64,000 nt of DNA from Azospirillum baldaniorum (GCF_003119195.2 NZ_CP022253.1:1320001-1384000), one strand, 5' to 3'. Positions 40,508-50,568 are shown, counted from the stretch's first letter. Translations and numbers: made by a program. The notes: generated from the letters alone by a model not told the origin.

Positions 40508-40587
40508 GCTGCGTGACGGGGCGACCCGGCTCCCTCGGTTGGGGTTTGCCGGCGTGGCCCACCAGACTGTAAGGGCCGCGTGCTTCG

Positions 40588-40619
40588 AAAAAATCCGGAA
40601 GGCTTGACCTTCCGGATTT
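40588..40619. repeat. Inverted repeat, possible terminator between ridA and fusA
   Basis: A 12-base perfect stem (AAATCCGGAAGG/CCTTCCGGATTT) with loop CTTGA. The run of A at 40588-40593 makes a T tract only when read on the minus strand, where no gene is seen; on the plus strand only three T follow. It could end ridA transcription weakly or terminate antisense RNA upstream of fusA. Confidence 0.55.
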
Positions 40620-40736
40620 ACAGAACGTTAATCACGCCTTAACAGATCATCCGTAAAACCCCGACCAACCTCTGCCGCCGGAGCGGACGACCGTCGTTGC
40701 GCTTCGATAGCTGCGTTACAGTAATGGATTCGCAAC

Positions 40737-42878
40737 ATGCCGCGCCAAACGCCTCTTTCTGACATCCGGAACATCGGCATCATCGCCCACGTCGATGCCG
40801 GCAAGACGACGACCACCGAGCGCATCCTGTACTACACCGGTCGTAAGCACACGATCATCGACGTGCACGAGACGAAGGACCTGAAGTCCTCGACGACGAC
40901 CGACTACATGGAGCAGGAGCAGAAGCGCGGCATCACGATTCAGTCGGCTGCCGTCTCGACCTTCTGGCGCGGTAAGAAGATCAACGTCATCGACACCCCG
41001 GGCCACGTGGACTTCACCATTGAGGTGAACCGCTCGCTCCGCGTGCTCGACGGCGCGGTCGTCGTGTTCGACGGCGTGGCCGGCGTGGAGCCGCAGTCCG
41101 AGACCAACTGGCGCCTCGCGGACAACTACAACGTCCCGCGCATCTGCTACGTCAACAAGATGGATCGTTCGGGTGCGAACTTCCAGCGTTGCGTCGGCAT
41201 GATCAAGAGCCGCCTGAACGCCCGTCCGGTCTGCATCCAGGTTCCGCTGGGCTCGGAAGACAACTTCCGCGGCATGGTCGACCTGATCGAGATGAAGGCG
41301 TACGTCTGGTTCTCGGACGACAAGGACGCCAAGTGGGAAATCTGGGACATCACCGACGATCTGGCGAGCAAGCTCAACCTGACCGTCAAGGAAGACCTGG
41401 ACAACATCGCCAGCATCCCGGCCCTGCGCGCCGAGCTGGTCGACACCGCGCTCGAGATGGACGACGCGGCGATGGAAGCCTACCTGGAGTCGGGTGAGGA
41501 GCCGTCGGCCGACGTGCTGCGCACCTGCCTGCGCAAGGGCACCATCACCAGCACCTTCACCCCGGTTCTCTGCGGCTCGTCCTACAAGAACAAGGGCGTC
41601 TGCCAGGTCCTGGACGCGGTCGTCGACCTGCTGCCGGCCCCGACCGACGTCGAGGCCATCAAGACGGTGGACGAGGACGGCAACCCGAACGGCGAGCGTC
41701 TCAGCTCCGACGACGCGCCCTTCGCGGCGCTGGCCTTCAAGGTGCTGAACGACACCTACGGCTCGCTGACCTTCGTGCGCGTCTACTCGGGCGTGCTGAC
41801 CAAGGGCATGTCGGTCCTGAACACCACCCGCGGCAAGCGCGAGAAGATCGGCCGCATGGTCGAGATGTTCGCCGCCCAGGCCAACCCGATCGAGGAAGCC
41901 CGCGCCGGCGACATCATCGCGCTCGTCTCCCTGCAGGAGACGGACACCGGTGACACGCTCTGCGACGCCGCTCACCCGGTGATCCTGGAGCGCATGCGCT
42001 TCCCCGACCCCGTCATCAGCGTCTCGGTCGAGCCGAAGACCAAGGGCGAGCAGGAGAAGTTCTCCATCGCGCTCGGCAAGATGGTCCGCGCGGACCCGTC
42101 GCTGCGTCTGGAGACCGACCGTGAAACCGGTCAGACCATCCTGCGCGGCATGGGCGAGCTGCACCTGGAAGTGACGCTGGACCGTCTGCGCACGGAGTTC
42201 GGCGTGGAAGGCAACATGGGCAAGCCCCAGGTCGCCTACCGCGAGACGATCACCAAGCCGGTCGAGTACACCTACACCCACAAGAAGCAGACCGGCGGTT
42301 CGGGCCAGTTCGCCGAAGTCAAGATCGTCTTCGAGCCGCTGGAGCGTGGCGAGGGCTTCGTGTTCAAGGACGAGACGGTCGGTGGCACGGTGCCGCGCGA
42401 ATACGTCCCGTCGGTCGCCAAGGGCCTGGAAATGCAGAAGGAAGAGGGCGTGCTCGCCTCCTATCCGACTGTGGACTTCCGCGCCCGCCTGGTGGACGGC
42501 AAGTATCACGACGTCGACTCGAACGCCCTGACGTTCGAAATCGCCGCCAAGGCCTGCTTCCGTGAAGCCCTCAAGCAGGCCGGCCCGATCCTGCTCGAGC
42601 CGGTCATGAAGGTCGAGGTCGTCACCCCGGACGATTACCTGGGCGACGTCATCGGCGACGTGAACCGCCGCCGCGGCACGGTGCTGGGCCAGCTCGAGCG
42701 TGGCACCAACATCGCCGTCGAGGCCCACGTGCCGCTGAACGAGATGTTCGGCTACATCGGCCAGCTCCGCGGCATGACCTCGGGCCGCGCGTCCTACTCG
42801 ATGGAGTTCAGCCACTACGAGCCGGTGCCGCGCAACGTCACCGACGAGATCGTGGCGGGCCGCAGCAAGGCCGCCTGA
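40737..42878 (+). CDS. fusA: Elongation factor G (solitary gene)
   Basis: A 713-residue translational GTPase. G1 [13 protein letters not shown]3 DTPGHVDF and G4 NKMD are intact, and the EF-G domains II-V follow, ending with [20 protein letters not shown]. The switch I region differs from the canonical str-operon EF-G: after [20 protein letters not shown] comes [14 protein letters not shown], so the protein may be one of the EF-G paralogs (mitochondrial- or spirochaete-like). No rpsL, rpsG or tuf gene is adjacent. It is followed by a terminator. Whether it is the main translocase cannot be decided here. Confidence 0.9.
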   Translation: MPRQTPLSDIRNIGIIAHVDAGKTTTTERILYYTGRKHTIIDVHETKDLKSSTTTDYMEQEQKRGITIQSAAVSTFWRGKKINVIDTPGHVDFTIEVNRSLRVLDGAVVVFDGVAGVEPQSETNWRLADNYNVPRICYVNKMDRSGANFQRCVGMIKSRLNARPVCIQVPLGSEDNFRGMVDLIEMKAYVWFSDDKDAKWEIWDITDDLASKLNLTVKEDLDNIASIPALRAELVDTALEMDDAAMEAYLESGEEPSADVLRTCLRKGTITSTFTPVLCGSSYKNKGVCQVLDAVVDLLPAPTDVEAIKTVDEDGNPNGERLSSDDAPFAALAFKVLNDTYGSLTFVRVYSGVLTKGMSVLNTTRGKREKIGRMVEMFAAQANPIEEARAGDIIALVSLQETDTGDTLCDAAHPVILERMRFPDPVISVSVEPKTKGEQEKFSIALGKMVRADPSLRLETDRETGQTILRGMGELHLEVTLDRLRTEFGVEGNMGKPQVAYRETITKPVEYTYTHKKQTGGSGQFAEVKIVFEPLERGEGFVFKDETVGGTVPREYVPSVAKGLEMQKEEGVLASYPTVDFRARLVDGKYHDVDSNALTFEIAAKACFREALKQAGPILLEPVMKVEVVTPDDYLGDVIGDVNRRRGTVLGQLERGTNIAVEAHVPLNEMFGYIGQLRGMTSGRASYSMEFSHYEPVPRNVTDEIVAGRSKAA

Positions 42879-42904
42879 TAACGGGCTGCTGCTTTCAGGG
42901 GAAG

Positions 42905-42935
42905 GGGCCGGCGAAGCGATTCGCCGGCCCTTTTT
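42905..42935 (+). terminator. Rho-independent terminator of fusA
   Basis: An 11-base perfect stem GGGCCGGCGAA/TTCGCCGGCCC with loop GCGA is followed by TTTTTC, 26 bases after the stop codon. Confidence 0.92.
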
Positions 42936-43050
42936 CTTTGTCCGGCGGGAACTTTGCGGGGACCACCCCGGCGGGATGAGGGATTCTTCTTGCGGCGATA
43001 CCACTTTCGGGTCAGTGTTGCCAGCAGGTGACGCATCCCAATTTTTGGGA

Positions 43051-43623
43051 ATGACCCAGCGAATTTTCTTGCCCGTGGCCTTGCTGGCCCTTCTGCTCCT
43101 CGGCGCTTCCGGCCCCGGTTCGCGGGCCTGGGCAGGGCAGGAGGATGCGCGACTCGGCGGCTTGTTCCAGGACCTGCAGACCGCCGGCGATGCGGTCGCG
43201 GCGGAGGCGGTCGAGGACCGCATCTGGGACGTCTGGCTGGAGCATCCCAACGACGACCTGATCGTGCTGATGCATCATGGCGTGCAGAGCCTGAACGCCG
43301 ACCGCTACGGCGAGGCGCTGGCCGCCTTCGATCAGGTGGTCGCCGCCGACCCGACCTACGCCGAGGGTTGGAACAAGCGGGCCAACGCCGAATACATGCT
43401 GGGCGATTACGACGCCGCGGTGCGCGACATCCGCCGGGTGCTGGCGCTGGAGCCGCGGCATTTCGGGGCGCTGGCCGGGCTGGGCCTCGTCTACCTCGCC
43501 ATCGACCAGCCGGCGGGCGCGCTGCGCGCCTTCGACGCCGCCCTGGCCATCAATCCCCACCTCGACCGCGTCCGCCAGCAGGCCGCCAACATCCGCCTGC
43601 GCACGGCCGGATCGGCGCTGTGA
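43051..43623 (+). CDS. Exported TPR-repeat protein
   Basis: A 190-residue protein from ATG 43051 (an upstream in-frame ATG at 42976 would prefix 25 unlikely residues). Signal peptide to about residue 28 (RAWA). Three TPR units follow: LMHHGVQSLNADRYGEALAAFDQVVAADP, AEGWNKRANAEYMLGDYDAAVRDIRRVLALEP and FGALAGLGLVYLAIDQPAGALRAFDAALAINP (each quoted by its span at about residues 80-185). It is a predicted protein-interaction scaffold. The protease gene follows 122 bases downstream, and a periplasmic partnership is possible but not shown. Confidence 0.85.
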   Translation: MTQRIFLPVALLALLLLGASGPGSRAWAGQEDARLGGLFQDLQTAGDAVAAEAVEDRIWDVWLEHPNDDLIVLMHHGVQSLNADRYGEALAAFDQVVAADPTYAEGWNKRANAEYMLGDYDAAVRDIRRVLALEPRHFGALAGLGLVYLAIDQPAGALRAFDAALAINPHLDRVRQQAANIRLRTAGSAL

Positions 43624-43745
43624 TCGAGACGTGACTTAATATTCCCTCCCTGAAAAACTTTTAATCCGCCTGCAAGCCCCCCGTGACTCGGCGCCCGCTA
43701 CTTTCAGGGCAACGAACAACGCATGCCAGTCACGGAGAGCAACCG

Positions 43746-45302
43746 ATGTCCACCCCCGCCAACGCCGGACGCGCCCCGCGGTCGAGCCGGGTGCGGCGTA
43801 CCATCGCCGCCGTCCTCCTCGGCACCACGGTGCTGACCGGTCCGTTCCTGATCGCCAACCAGTCCACCGCCGTGGCCGCTGAAAGCGCCCTGACGCAGAA
43901 CATGCCGGGCAGCTTCGCCGATCTGGCCGCCAAGGTGTCGCCCGCCGTGGTGAACGTCTCCACCACCCAGCAGGCCAAGGCCGAGCGCGGCAACCCGCGC
44001 ATGCCCGGCTTCCCGCCGGGGTCGCCCTTCGAGGAATTCTTCCGCCAGTTCCAGGACCAGTTCGGCCAAAATGGCGGTCCGGGCGGCGACGACCAGTCCG
44101 AGGGTCCCTCCGAGGGCCAGCCGCGCGGCAAGGTCGGCTCGCTCGGCTCCGGCTTCATCATCGACGCGGCCGGCTATGTGGTGACCAACAACCACGTCAT
44201 CGACGGCGCCGACGAGATCAAGGTCACGCTCCAGGACGGAACGGAGCTTCCCGCCACGCTGGTCGGGCGCGACGCCAAGACCGACATCGCCCTGCTGAAG
44301 GTGAAGTCCGACAAGGCGCTGCCGGCACTGGACTGGGGCGACAGCGACGCCGCCCGCGTCGGCGATTGGGTGATGGCCGTCGGCAACCCCTTCGGGCTGG
44401 GCGGAACGGTGACCAAGGGCATCATCTCGGCCCGCGGTCGCGACATCCACAGCGGTCCGTATGACGACTACCTGCAGCTCGACGCCGCCATCAACCGCGG
44501 CAACTCGGGCGGCCCGACCTTCACCCTGGACGGCCGGGTGATCGGCATCAACACCGCCATCTATTCGCCAAACGGCGGCTCGGTCGGCATCGGCTTCGCC
44601 ATCCCGTCGAACATCGCCAAGCAGGTCGTCGCCCAGCTCAAGGAGAACGGCCATGTCGAGCGCGGCTGGCTGGGCGTGAAGATCCAGGAGATCTCGCCGG
44701 AGATCGCCGAGTCGGTCGGCCTGTCCCAGACCAAGGGCGCCCTGGTCGCCGAGGTGACCCCGGACAGCCCCGCCGCCAAGGCCGGCGTGCGCCAGGGCGA
44801 CGTGATCCTGGCCTATGGCGGCAAGCCGGTGAACACGCTGCGCGACCTGACCCGCCGGGTGGCCGACACCAAGGCCGGCGACACGGTGGACATGATCGTG
44901 GTCCGCAAGGGCAAGGAAACGACCCTGACCGCCCACATCGCGCCGCTGCCCGCCGAACAGCGCATGGCCGCCGCGGAAGGGACCGGTCCCGCCGCCGAGA
45001 GCGCGGTGGAGACCGTCAACGGGTTGAAGCTGGCCCCGCTGGACGGCGCCGCCCGCAGCCGCCTCGGTCTGGGCGAGGGCGTCAAGGGTGTGGTCGTCAC
45101 CTCGGTGTCGCCGCAGGCCGGTGATCTGCCCGTCCGTCCGGGCGACGTGATCGTCAAGGTCGGCGACCACAGCGTGACCTCCCCCGCGGAGGTGACCAAG
45201 AGCCTGCACGAGGCCGAAAAGGATGGCCGCAAGGCGGTCCTGCTGCTGGTCAACCGCGGCGGCAACGAGAGTTTCGTCCCGCTGAAGCTCGTCAAGGCGT
45301 GA
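43746..45302 (+). CDS. degP: Do-family periplasmic serine protease/chaperone (DegP/HtrA-like)
   Basis: A 518-residue HtrA protein that degrades or refolds misfolded envelope proteins. Signal peptide about 1-45 (ending VAAES). Trypsin-like domain with H150 (TNNHVID), D180 (KTDIALLK) and S254 (GNSGGPT); the last residue is usually L. A glycine- and glutamate-rich LA-loop insert lies at about 105-128. Two PDZ domains occupy about 275-370 and 415-510. ATG 43746 follows GGAGAGCAACCG. The two-component pair just downstream suggests an envelope-stress module like MucD or CpxRA systems, inferred from synteny. Confidence 0.93.
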   Translation: MSTPANAGRAPRSSRVRRTIAAVLLGTTVLTGPFLIANQSTAVAAESALTQNMPGSFADLAAKVSPAVVNVSTTQQAKAERGNPRMPGFPPGSPFEEFFRQFQDQFGQNGGPGGDDQSEGPSEGQPRGKVGSLGSGFIIDAAGYVVTNNHVIDGADEIKVTLQDGTELPATLVGRDAKTDIALLKVKSDKALPALDWGDSDAARVGDWVMAVGNPFGLGGTVTKGIISARGRDIHSGPYDDYLQLDAAINRGNSGGPTFTLDGRVIGINTAIYSPNGGSVGIGFAIPSNIAKQVVAQLKENGHVERGWLGVKIQEISPEIAESVGLSQTKGALVAEVTPDSPAAKAGVRQGDVILAYGGKPVNTLRDLTRRVADTKAGDTVDMIVVRKGKETTLTAHIAPLPAEQRMAAAEGTGPAAESAVETVNGLKLAPLDGAARSRLGLGEGVKGVVVTSVSPQAGDLPVRPGDVIVKVGDHSVTSPAEVTKSLHEAEKDGRKAVLLLVNRGGNESFVPLKLVKA

Positions 45303-45347
45303 CGCAGGGTAACACCGGCGATCCTCCCGTCTCCGGTGTGATGGGGT

Positions 45348-45391
45348 GGAGGATGTCCGCGGTGCGAACCCCCGCCGCGCGGACGTCCTCC
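45348..45391. repeat. Hairpin-forming sequence between degP and the response regulator
   Basis: GGAGGATGTCCGCG at 45348-45361 and CGCGGACGTCCTCC at 45378-45391 form a 14-base stem with one mismatch. A second GATCCTCC/GGAGGAT pairing is possible with 45320-45327. There is no T tract, so it is not a classic terminator. It may be a processing or attenuating structure or a degenerate intergenic repeat. Confidence 0.55.
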
Positions 45392-45480
45392 CCCTTCGTG
45401 TCGTTTGGCCCTTTCCCCTCTCCGGAGGGGCGGGGGCATTCACCTTTGGACTCGCGGAAGGATGCGGTAGACTCATGCTC

Positions 45481-46158
45481 ATGAAAGTCCTCGTCATCGA
45501 AGACGACCAGCAGGCCGCCTCCTATCTGGCCAAGGGGCTGAAGGAGGCCGGGCATGTCGTGGACGCCGCCAACGACGGCAAGGAGGGGCTGTTCCTGGCC
45601 GGCTCCGAGCATTACGACGTCATGATCGTCGACCGCATGCTGCCGGGCCGCGACGGGCTGTCGCTGGTCGAGATCCTGCGCGCCACCGGCAACGACACGC
45701 CGGTGCTGTTCCTCTCCGCGCTGGGCAGCGTCGACGACCGGGTGAAGGGGCTGAAGGCCGGCGGCGACGACTACCTGACCAAGCCCTTCGCCTTCTCCGA
45801 GCTGCTTGCCCGGATCGAGGTGCTGGTGCGCCGCCGCAGCGCCGCCCAGCCGCAGACCCGCCTGGCGGTCGCCGACTTGGAGCTGGACCTGCTGTCGCGC
45901 ACCGTCCGGCGGGCCGGCAAGTCCATCGACCTGCTGCCACGGGAATTCGCCCTGCTGGAGTATCTGATGCGCAACGCCGGCAGCGTGGTGACCCGCACCA
46001 TGATGCTGGAGAATGTGTGGGACTATCACTTCGACCCGCAGACCAACGTCATCGACGTGCACATCGCACGCCTGCGGCAGAAGATCGACAAGGATTTCCC
46101 CACGCCGCTGATCCACACGGTGCGCGGCGCCGGCTACAGCCTGCGGGCGCCGCAATGA
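45481..46158 (+). CDS. OmpR-family response regulator
   Basis: A 225-residue DNA-binding response regulator starting MKVLVIEDDQQ (ATG 45481; ATG 45475 adds two residues). The receiver has the acidic pair D8-D9, phosphorylation site D51 (VDRMLPG) and K in TKPF. The winged helix begins near residue 125 and includes LLPREFALLEYLMRNAG and NVIDVHIARLRQKID. It is followed 19 bases later by a sensor kinase gene. Together with degP upstream this resembles an envelope-stress two-component system. The cognate promoter cannot be deduced. Confidence 0.93.
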   Translation: MKVLVIEDDQQAASYLAKGLKEAGHVVDAANDGKEGLFLAGSEHYDVMIVDRMLPGRDGLSLVEILRATGNDTPVLFLSALGSVDDRVKGLKAGGDDYLTKPFAFSELLARIEVLVRRRSAAQPQTRLAVADLELDLLSRTVRRAGKSIDLLPREFALLEYLMRNAGSVVTRTMMLENVWDYHFDPQTNVIDVHIARLRQKIDKDFPTPLIHTVRGAGYSLRAPQ

Positions 46159-46177
46159 GGATGGCGGGCCGGGAAGC

Positions 46178-47575
46178 GTGAAGGCGGCGATTCCCACCTT
46201 GCGCCTTCTGCGCACGACGCCGTTCCGGCTGGCCCTGCTGTATCTGGGCCTGTTCATCATTTCGGTCGGGGTGATCCTGGCCGTCGTCTACCGCTCCACC
46301 GCGGGCTTCCTGGAGGAGGAGATCGGCGCCACCATCGCGCTGGAGGTCGCCGGGCTTCAGGACCAGTACCGCAGCGCCGGCCTGCGCGGGCTGGTCGATT
46401 CCGTGCGCGAGCGCAGCGGCTATTCGCACACCAACTCCATCTACCTGCTGACCACGCCGGGCGGCGTCATCCTGGCCGGCAACCTGTCGGGCTGGCCCGA
46501 CGCCACGGCGGGACCGGGCGGCTGGACCCATTTCAAGATTTCCGACTATGGCGGGGTGAACAACCGGCCCTCCACCGCGATGGCGGTCAGTTTCGTCCTG
46601 CCCGGCCAGTTCCGCCTGCTGGTGGGCCGCGACATGAGCGAGTTGGACCAGCTCCGCGGGCGCATGGTCGTGTCGCTGCGCTGGGTCTTCCTGGTGACGG
46701 TGGTGCTGGGGCTGGGCGGCGGCCTGCTGCTGGCGCGCGGCGCCATGCACCGGATCGAGGCGATCAACCGCACCACACACCGCATCATGGCCGGCGACCT
46801 GTCGGGCCGGGTGCCGCGCGGCGGCGGCGGCGACGAGATCGACCGGCTGGCCGGCAACCTGAACGCCATGCTGGACCAGATCGAGCGGCTGATGACCGGC
46901 ATGCGGCAGGTGACCGAGAGCGTGGCGCACGACCTGCGCACGCCGCTGTCGCGCCTGCGCGCCCGCGTCGAGCTGGCGCTGATCCGCGAAACCGACGACC
47001 CCGAGGTCTACCGCGGCGTGCTGCAGGACACGATCCTGGAGGCCGACCGGCTGCTCGCCACCTTCACCGCGCTGCTGTCCATCGCCGAGGCCGAGTCCGG
47101 CGCCAACCGCAAGGGACTGGAGCCGGTGCGGCTGGCCGACGTGGTCCGGCTGGCCGCCGACCTCTACGAACCGGTGGCGGAGGAGAAGGGGCTGACCCTG
47201 GTCACCGACATCCGGGCGGAGCCGACCGTGCGCGGGAACGAGCAGCTGTTGGCCCAGGCGGTGTCGAACCTGCTGGACAACGCCATCAAGTACACGCCGG
47301 AGGGCGGACGCATCACTCTGCTGCTGGAGGGCGCCGGGCCGGGGCAGGTCGCCCGTGTCACCGTGGCGGACAACGGCCCCGGTATCCCCGCCGACATGCG
47401 GGAGAAGGTGCTGGAGCGCTTCGTCCGGCTCGATACCGCGCGGGCCTCGCCGGGGAACGGGCTGGGCCTCAGCCTCGTGGAGGCGGTGGCGCGGCTGCAC
47501 GACGCGTCGCTGCGGCTGGAGGACAACGAACCGGGCCTGAAGGTCGGCATCGTCTTCCCGCCGGACGCCGGTTGA
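46178..47575 (+). CDS. Sensor histidine kinase of the OmpR-type regulator
   Basis: A 465-residue membrane kinase from GTG 46178. Two membrane helices (about 16-38 and 165-187) bracket a 125-residue periplasmic domain. HAMP follows, then HisKA with phosphoacceptor H251 (SVAHDLRTPLSRL) and an HATPase domain with SNLLDNAIKYTPEGG (N box), DNGPGIP (G1) and GNGLGLSLV (G2). Co-directional with the regulator gene, so they should be a pair. The periplasmic domain has no recognised family. Confidence 0.92.
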   Translation: MKAAIPTLRLLRTTPFRLALLYLGLFIISVGVILAVVYRSTAGFLEEEIGATIALEVAGLQDQYRSAGLRGLVDSVRERSGYSHTNSIYLLTTPGGVILAGNLSGWPDATAGPGGWTHFKISDYGGVNNRPSTAMAVSFVLPGQFRLLVGRDMSELDQLRGRMVVSLRWVFLVTVVLGLGGGLLLARGAMHRIEAINRTTHRIMAGDLSGRVPRGGGGDEIDRLAGNLNAMLDQIERLMTGMRQVTESVAHDLRTPLSRLRARVELALIRETDDPEVYRGVLQDTILEADRLLATFTALLSIAEAESGANRKGLEPVRLADVVRLAADLYEPVAEEKGLTLVTDIRAEPTVRGNEQLLAQAVSNLLDNAIKYTPEGGRITLLLEGAGPGQVARVTVADNGPGIPADMREKVLERFVRLDTARASPGNGLGLSLVEAVARLHDASLRLEDNEPGLKVGIVFPPDAG

Positions 47576-47593
47576 GGCGCTCCACAAGAAAAG

Positions 47594-47618
47594 AGCCCGC
47601 CGTTTCCGGCGGGCTTTT
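47594..47618 (+). terminator. Rho-independent terminator after the sensor kinase gene
   Basis: A nine-base stem AGCCCGCCG/CGGCGGGCT with loop TTTC is followed by TTTT, 18 bases after the stop codon. It closes the two-component operon. Confidence 0.85.
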
Positions 47619-47801
47619 GAGGTGACATCAGCGAGAATGACTCCTTGGCGTCAGACATTATATGGGGCGCCAACCGTCCGCGCGCATTCGGATAAGCGTA
47701 TTAGCACGAAGGTGCTAGTGGGCTGACGGTGCAACACTTTCCTGCGGGCGGCGTTTGTCCATCGGACCGGCATGCCGGTGGCAACACGGCGGGAAGAAAC
47801 G

Positions 47802-48884
47802 ATGGACGCGACCAGACAGGCTCCCCTTCATGCCTCTGCGCAAGCTGGGGAGCCGGCGACCGCCGGGCGGAACACCGCGACCGAACTGAAGCTGTTCACC
47901 TGGAAGATGCTGATCGCCGCCGGCGTGGTGGGGACGCTGTTCCTGGCTTGGCAGGTGGCCGACGCGCTGCTGCTGGTCTTCGCCGGCGTGCTTCTGGCGA
48001 TCCTGTTCCAGCGCATCGCCGGGCTGGTGCGACGCTTCACCGGATTGCCGCAGGGCTGGTCGCTCGGCGTCGTTCTGCTGCTTCTGGCGGCGCTTCTGAT
48101 CGGCGGTGGCGTCCTGATGGGCCAGTCGGTGGTCAGCCAGTTCGACCAGCTCTCCCAGCAGATCAGCGGGGCCGTTCAGCAGCTTCCCGGTTCGCTGCGC
48201 GACCAGATCATGAAGCAGGGGCAGGACGCCTCCTCCTGGCTGAACCGGCTGCAGACGGTCGCGTCCAGCGTGATGTTCTTCCTGGGCGATCTGGTGGTGG
48301 TGATGTTCACGGCCATCTACCTCGCCGCTTCGCCCGGCGTCTACCAGCGCGGCGTCATCCTGCTGGTGCCGCCGCGCGGCCACGAGCGGGCGCGGGAGGT
48401 GATGGACGTGATGGGGGACTCGCTGTGGAAGTGGCTGATCGGGCAGCTTTCAGCCATGGCCATCGTCGGCGTGCTGACCACCGCGGGCCTGCTGCTGCTG
48501 GGCATCCCGAGCGCTCCGGCGCTGGGCCTGCTGGCGGCGCTCCTGGAATTCGTTCCGCTGATCGGCCCGTTCCTGGCGGCGGTCCCGGCGATTCTCATCG
48601 CCTTCGCCCAGTCGCCCCAGGACGCGCTGTGGGTGGCGCTGCTCTACCTGGCGATCCAGCAGGTCGAGGGCAACGTCGTCATGCCGCTGATGCAGAAGAA
48701 GGTGGTGGACCTGCCCCCGGTCATCACCATCGCGGCCATCGCGGCGGGGGGCGTGCTGTTCGGGCTGATGGGCATGTTCCTGGCGACGCCCTTCGCGGTC
48801 GTGATGCTGGTGCTGGTCAACATGCTCTACATCGAGGACAAGCTGGGCGAGGGGCGGCACTTCCCCAGCGAGGACAAGGCGTAG
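47802..48884 (+). CDS. AI-2E family transporter (TqsA/YdiK-like membrane protein)
   Basis: A 360-residue polytopic membrane protein from ATG 47802 (GGGAAGAAAC before it; an upstream in-frame ATG at 47772 would add ten residues). Typical AI-2E exporter family pattern: two to three N-terminal helices, an amphipathic domain (SQFDQLSQQISGAVQQLP), then helices with FTAIYLAASPGVYQRGVILLVPP (in part), PLIGPFLAAVPAILIA and LPPVITIAAIAAGGVLFGLMG. Members are annotated as autoinducer-2 exporters or small-molecule permeases, with few characterised. The true substrate is unknown. Confidence 0.88.
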   Translation: MDATRQAPLHASAQAGEPATAGRNTATELKLFTWKMLIAAGVVGTLFLAWQVADALLLVFAGVLLAILFQRIAGLVRRFTGLPQGWSLGVVLLLLAALLIGGGVLMGQSVVSQFDQLSQQISGAVQQLPGSLRDQIMKQGQDASSWLNRLQTVASSVMFFLGDLVVVMFTAIYLAASPGVYQRGVILLVPPRGHERAREVMDVMGDSLWKWLIGQLSAMAIVGVLTTAGLLLLGIPSAPALGLLAALLEFVPLIGPFLAAVPAILIAFAQSPQDALWVALLYLAIQQVEGNVVMPLMQKKVVDLPPVITIAAIAAGGVLFGLMGMFLATPFAVVMLVLVNMLYIEDKLGEGRHFPSEDKA

Positions 48885-48898
48885 GCTGTTCCCAGTCC

Positions 48899-50440
48899 TT
48901 AGACCACCTCCGCCCCGGCCTTGCCGGCGTCGGCGGCGGAACGCAGGGGAAGCTCCTTCAGGAACAGGGTCAGCACGAAGGACACCACGGCCAGCCCGGC
49001 GGCCAGCAGGAACAGCGTGGAGAAGCCGTGCTCGAACACCGACTGGGCGGCGGCACGGGCGACGGGGGCCAGATTGGCCAGGGCGGACGGGCCGCGTTCC
49101 ATCACTTCGCGCCCGCTGATGCCGGGCAGGCCGGCGGCGTTCAGCCGGGCCTCGACATCGGCGGCGAAGACCGCGCCGAACACCGCCACCCCGACCGACC
49201 CGCCGAGCGAGCGGAAGAAGCCGACCGAGGCGGTGGCCGCACCCAGGTCGCGCCGGTCCACCGCGTTCTGCACGGCGACCGTCATCACCGGCATGACCAG
49301 TCCCAGCCCGATGCCCAGCGGCACCAGGATCAGCGTGGACCACAGCCCGCTTTCCGACACCGTCGGCGACAGGCCGAGCGCCAGATACATCAACGCGGCC
49401 AGCGCCAGCCCGGCCAGCGGGAAGACCTTGTAGCGGCCCGACTTGGAAATCAGCCTCCCGCCGCCCCCGGCGCCCAGCACCATGCCCAGAACCATCGGCA
49501 GCAGCAGGAAGCCCGACGTGGTGGCGCTGGTCCCGGCGACGAGTTGCGAGCGCAGCGGCAGATAGACGATGCCGGCGAACAGCACCATGGCCGACACCGC
49601 CACCACCGGGTTGGCGACGGCCACCACCGGCTCACGGAACAGGTGGAGCGGCAGGATCGGTTCCTCGACCCGCCGCTCGTGCCACAGGAAGACCCCGAGC
49701 ATCATGAGGCCCAGGACGCACAGGCCGAGGATCGTCGGGGAGGTCCAGGGCAGGGCGACCCCGGCGCGCGACACCACGAACAGCAGGGAGGTCACCGTGC
49801 CCATCAGCAGGGCCGCCCCGAGATAGTCGATGGTCGGCTTCGTCCGTCCCGCCGGCAGGCGGTCGAGCGCCCGGCTGGTCATCAGCAGCGCCGCCGCCCC
49901 CAGCGGCAGGTTGATGAGGAAGATCCAGTGCCAGCTCAGCCGTTCCGTGAAGATGCCGCCCAGCAGCGGCCCGGCCACGCTGGACAGGGCGAAGATGCCG
50001 CCGATGTAGCCCTGGTAGCGCCCGCGCTCCCGCGGGGCGACCACGTCGCCGATGATGGTGAAGGCCAGCGCCATCAGGCCGCCGCCGCCCAGCCCCTGGA
50101 TGCCGCGGAACAGGATGAGCTGCCCCATGCTCTGCGCCAGCGCGCACAGCACCGACCCGACCAGGAACAGGAAGATCGCCACCTGGAGCACCCGCTTGCG
50201 CCCGTAGAGGTCGCTCAGCTTGCCGTAGATCGGGGTGGTCGAGGTCGAGGCCAGCAGATAGGCGGTGACCACCCAGGGCAGGTTTTCCAGGCTTCCCAGG
50301 TCGTGGGCCATGGTCGGCAGGGCCGTCGCGACGATGGTCTGGTCCATCGCCGCCATCAGCATGGCGAGCGCCACCCCGCTGAACACCCGCATGATTTCGC
50401 GGTGGGTAAAGACGGCGTGGTCGTTGGAGGCGTCGGTCAT
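48899..50440 (-). CDS. DHA2-type major facilitator drug efflux transporter
   Basis: A 513-residue MFS protein of the 14-helix EmrB/QacA group. Signatures: DQTIVATALPTMAHDLG (motif D1), GKLSDLYGRKRVL (motif A) and GGIFALSSVAGPLLGG (motif C, antiporter). It probably exports drugs or other hydrophobic compounds in exchange for protons. No EmrA-type partner or TetR regulator lies next to it. It is convergent with the AI-2E gene, with 14 bases between stops. Divergent from fetA, so the 128-base gap upstream holds two promoters. Confidence 0.93.
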   Translation of the reverse strand: MTDASNDHAVFTHREIMRVFSGVALAMLMAAMDQTIVATALPTMAHDLGSLENLPWVVTAYLLASTSTTPIYGKLSDLYGRKRVLQVAIFLFLVGSVLCALAQSMGQLILFRGIQGLGGGGLMALAFTIIGDVVAPRERGRYQGYIGGIFALSSVAGPLLGGIFTERLSWHWIFLINLPLGAAALLMTSRALDRLPAGRTKPTIDYLGAALLMGTVTSLLFVVSRAGVALPWTSPTILGLCVLGLMMLGVFLWHERRVEEPILPLHLFREPVVAVANPVVAVSAMVLFAGIVYLPLRSQLVAGTSATTSGFLLLPMVLGMVLGAGGGGRLISKSGRYKVFPLAGLALAALMYLALGLSPTVSESGLWSTLILVPLGIGLGLVMPVMTVAVQNAVDRRDLGAATASVGFFRSLGGSVGVAVFGAVFAADVEARLNAAGLPGISGREVMERGPSALANLAPVARAAAQSVFEHGFSTLFLLAAGLAVVSFVLTLFLKELPLRSAADAGKAGAEVV

Positions 50441-50568
50441 GGTCTCGGTTCAGGCCGGAATGAGCGGTGGGGCGTACCATAGCCCCCGAGACGTTCCGCG
50501 CAAGGACTCCGCCATGAATGGCTGCTAATCTCCCTTTCCACCTTCCGGAATAGTCGCCGTACCCCGCC

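Noticed and set aside
40588..40619. Considered as a standard terminator for ridA
   Set aside because: The T tract is on the wrong strand for ridA, so I list it only as an inverted repeat.
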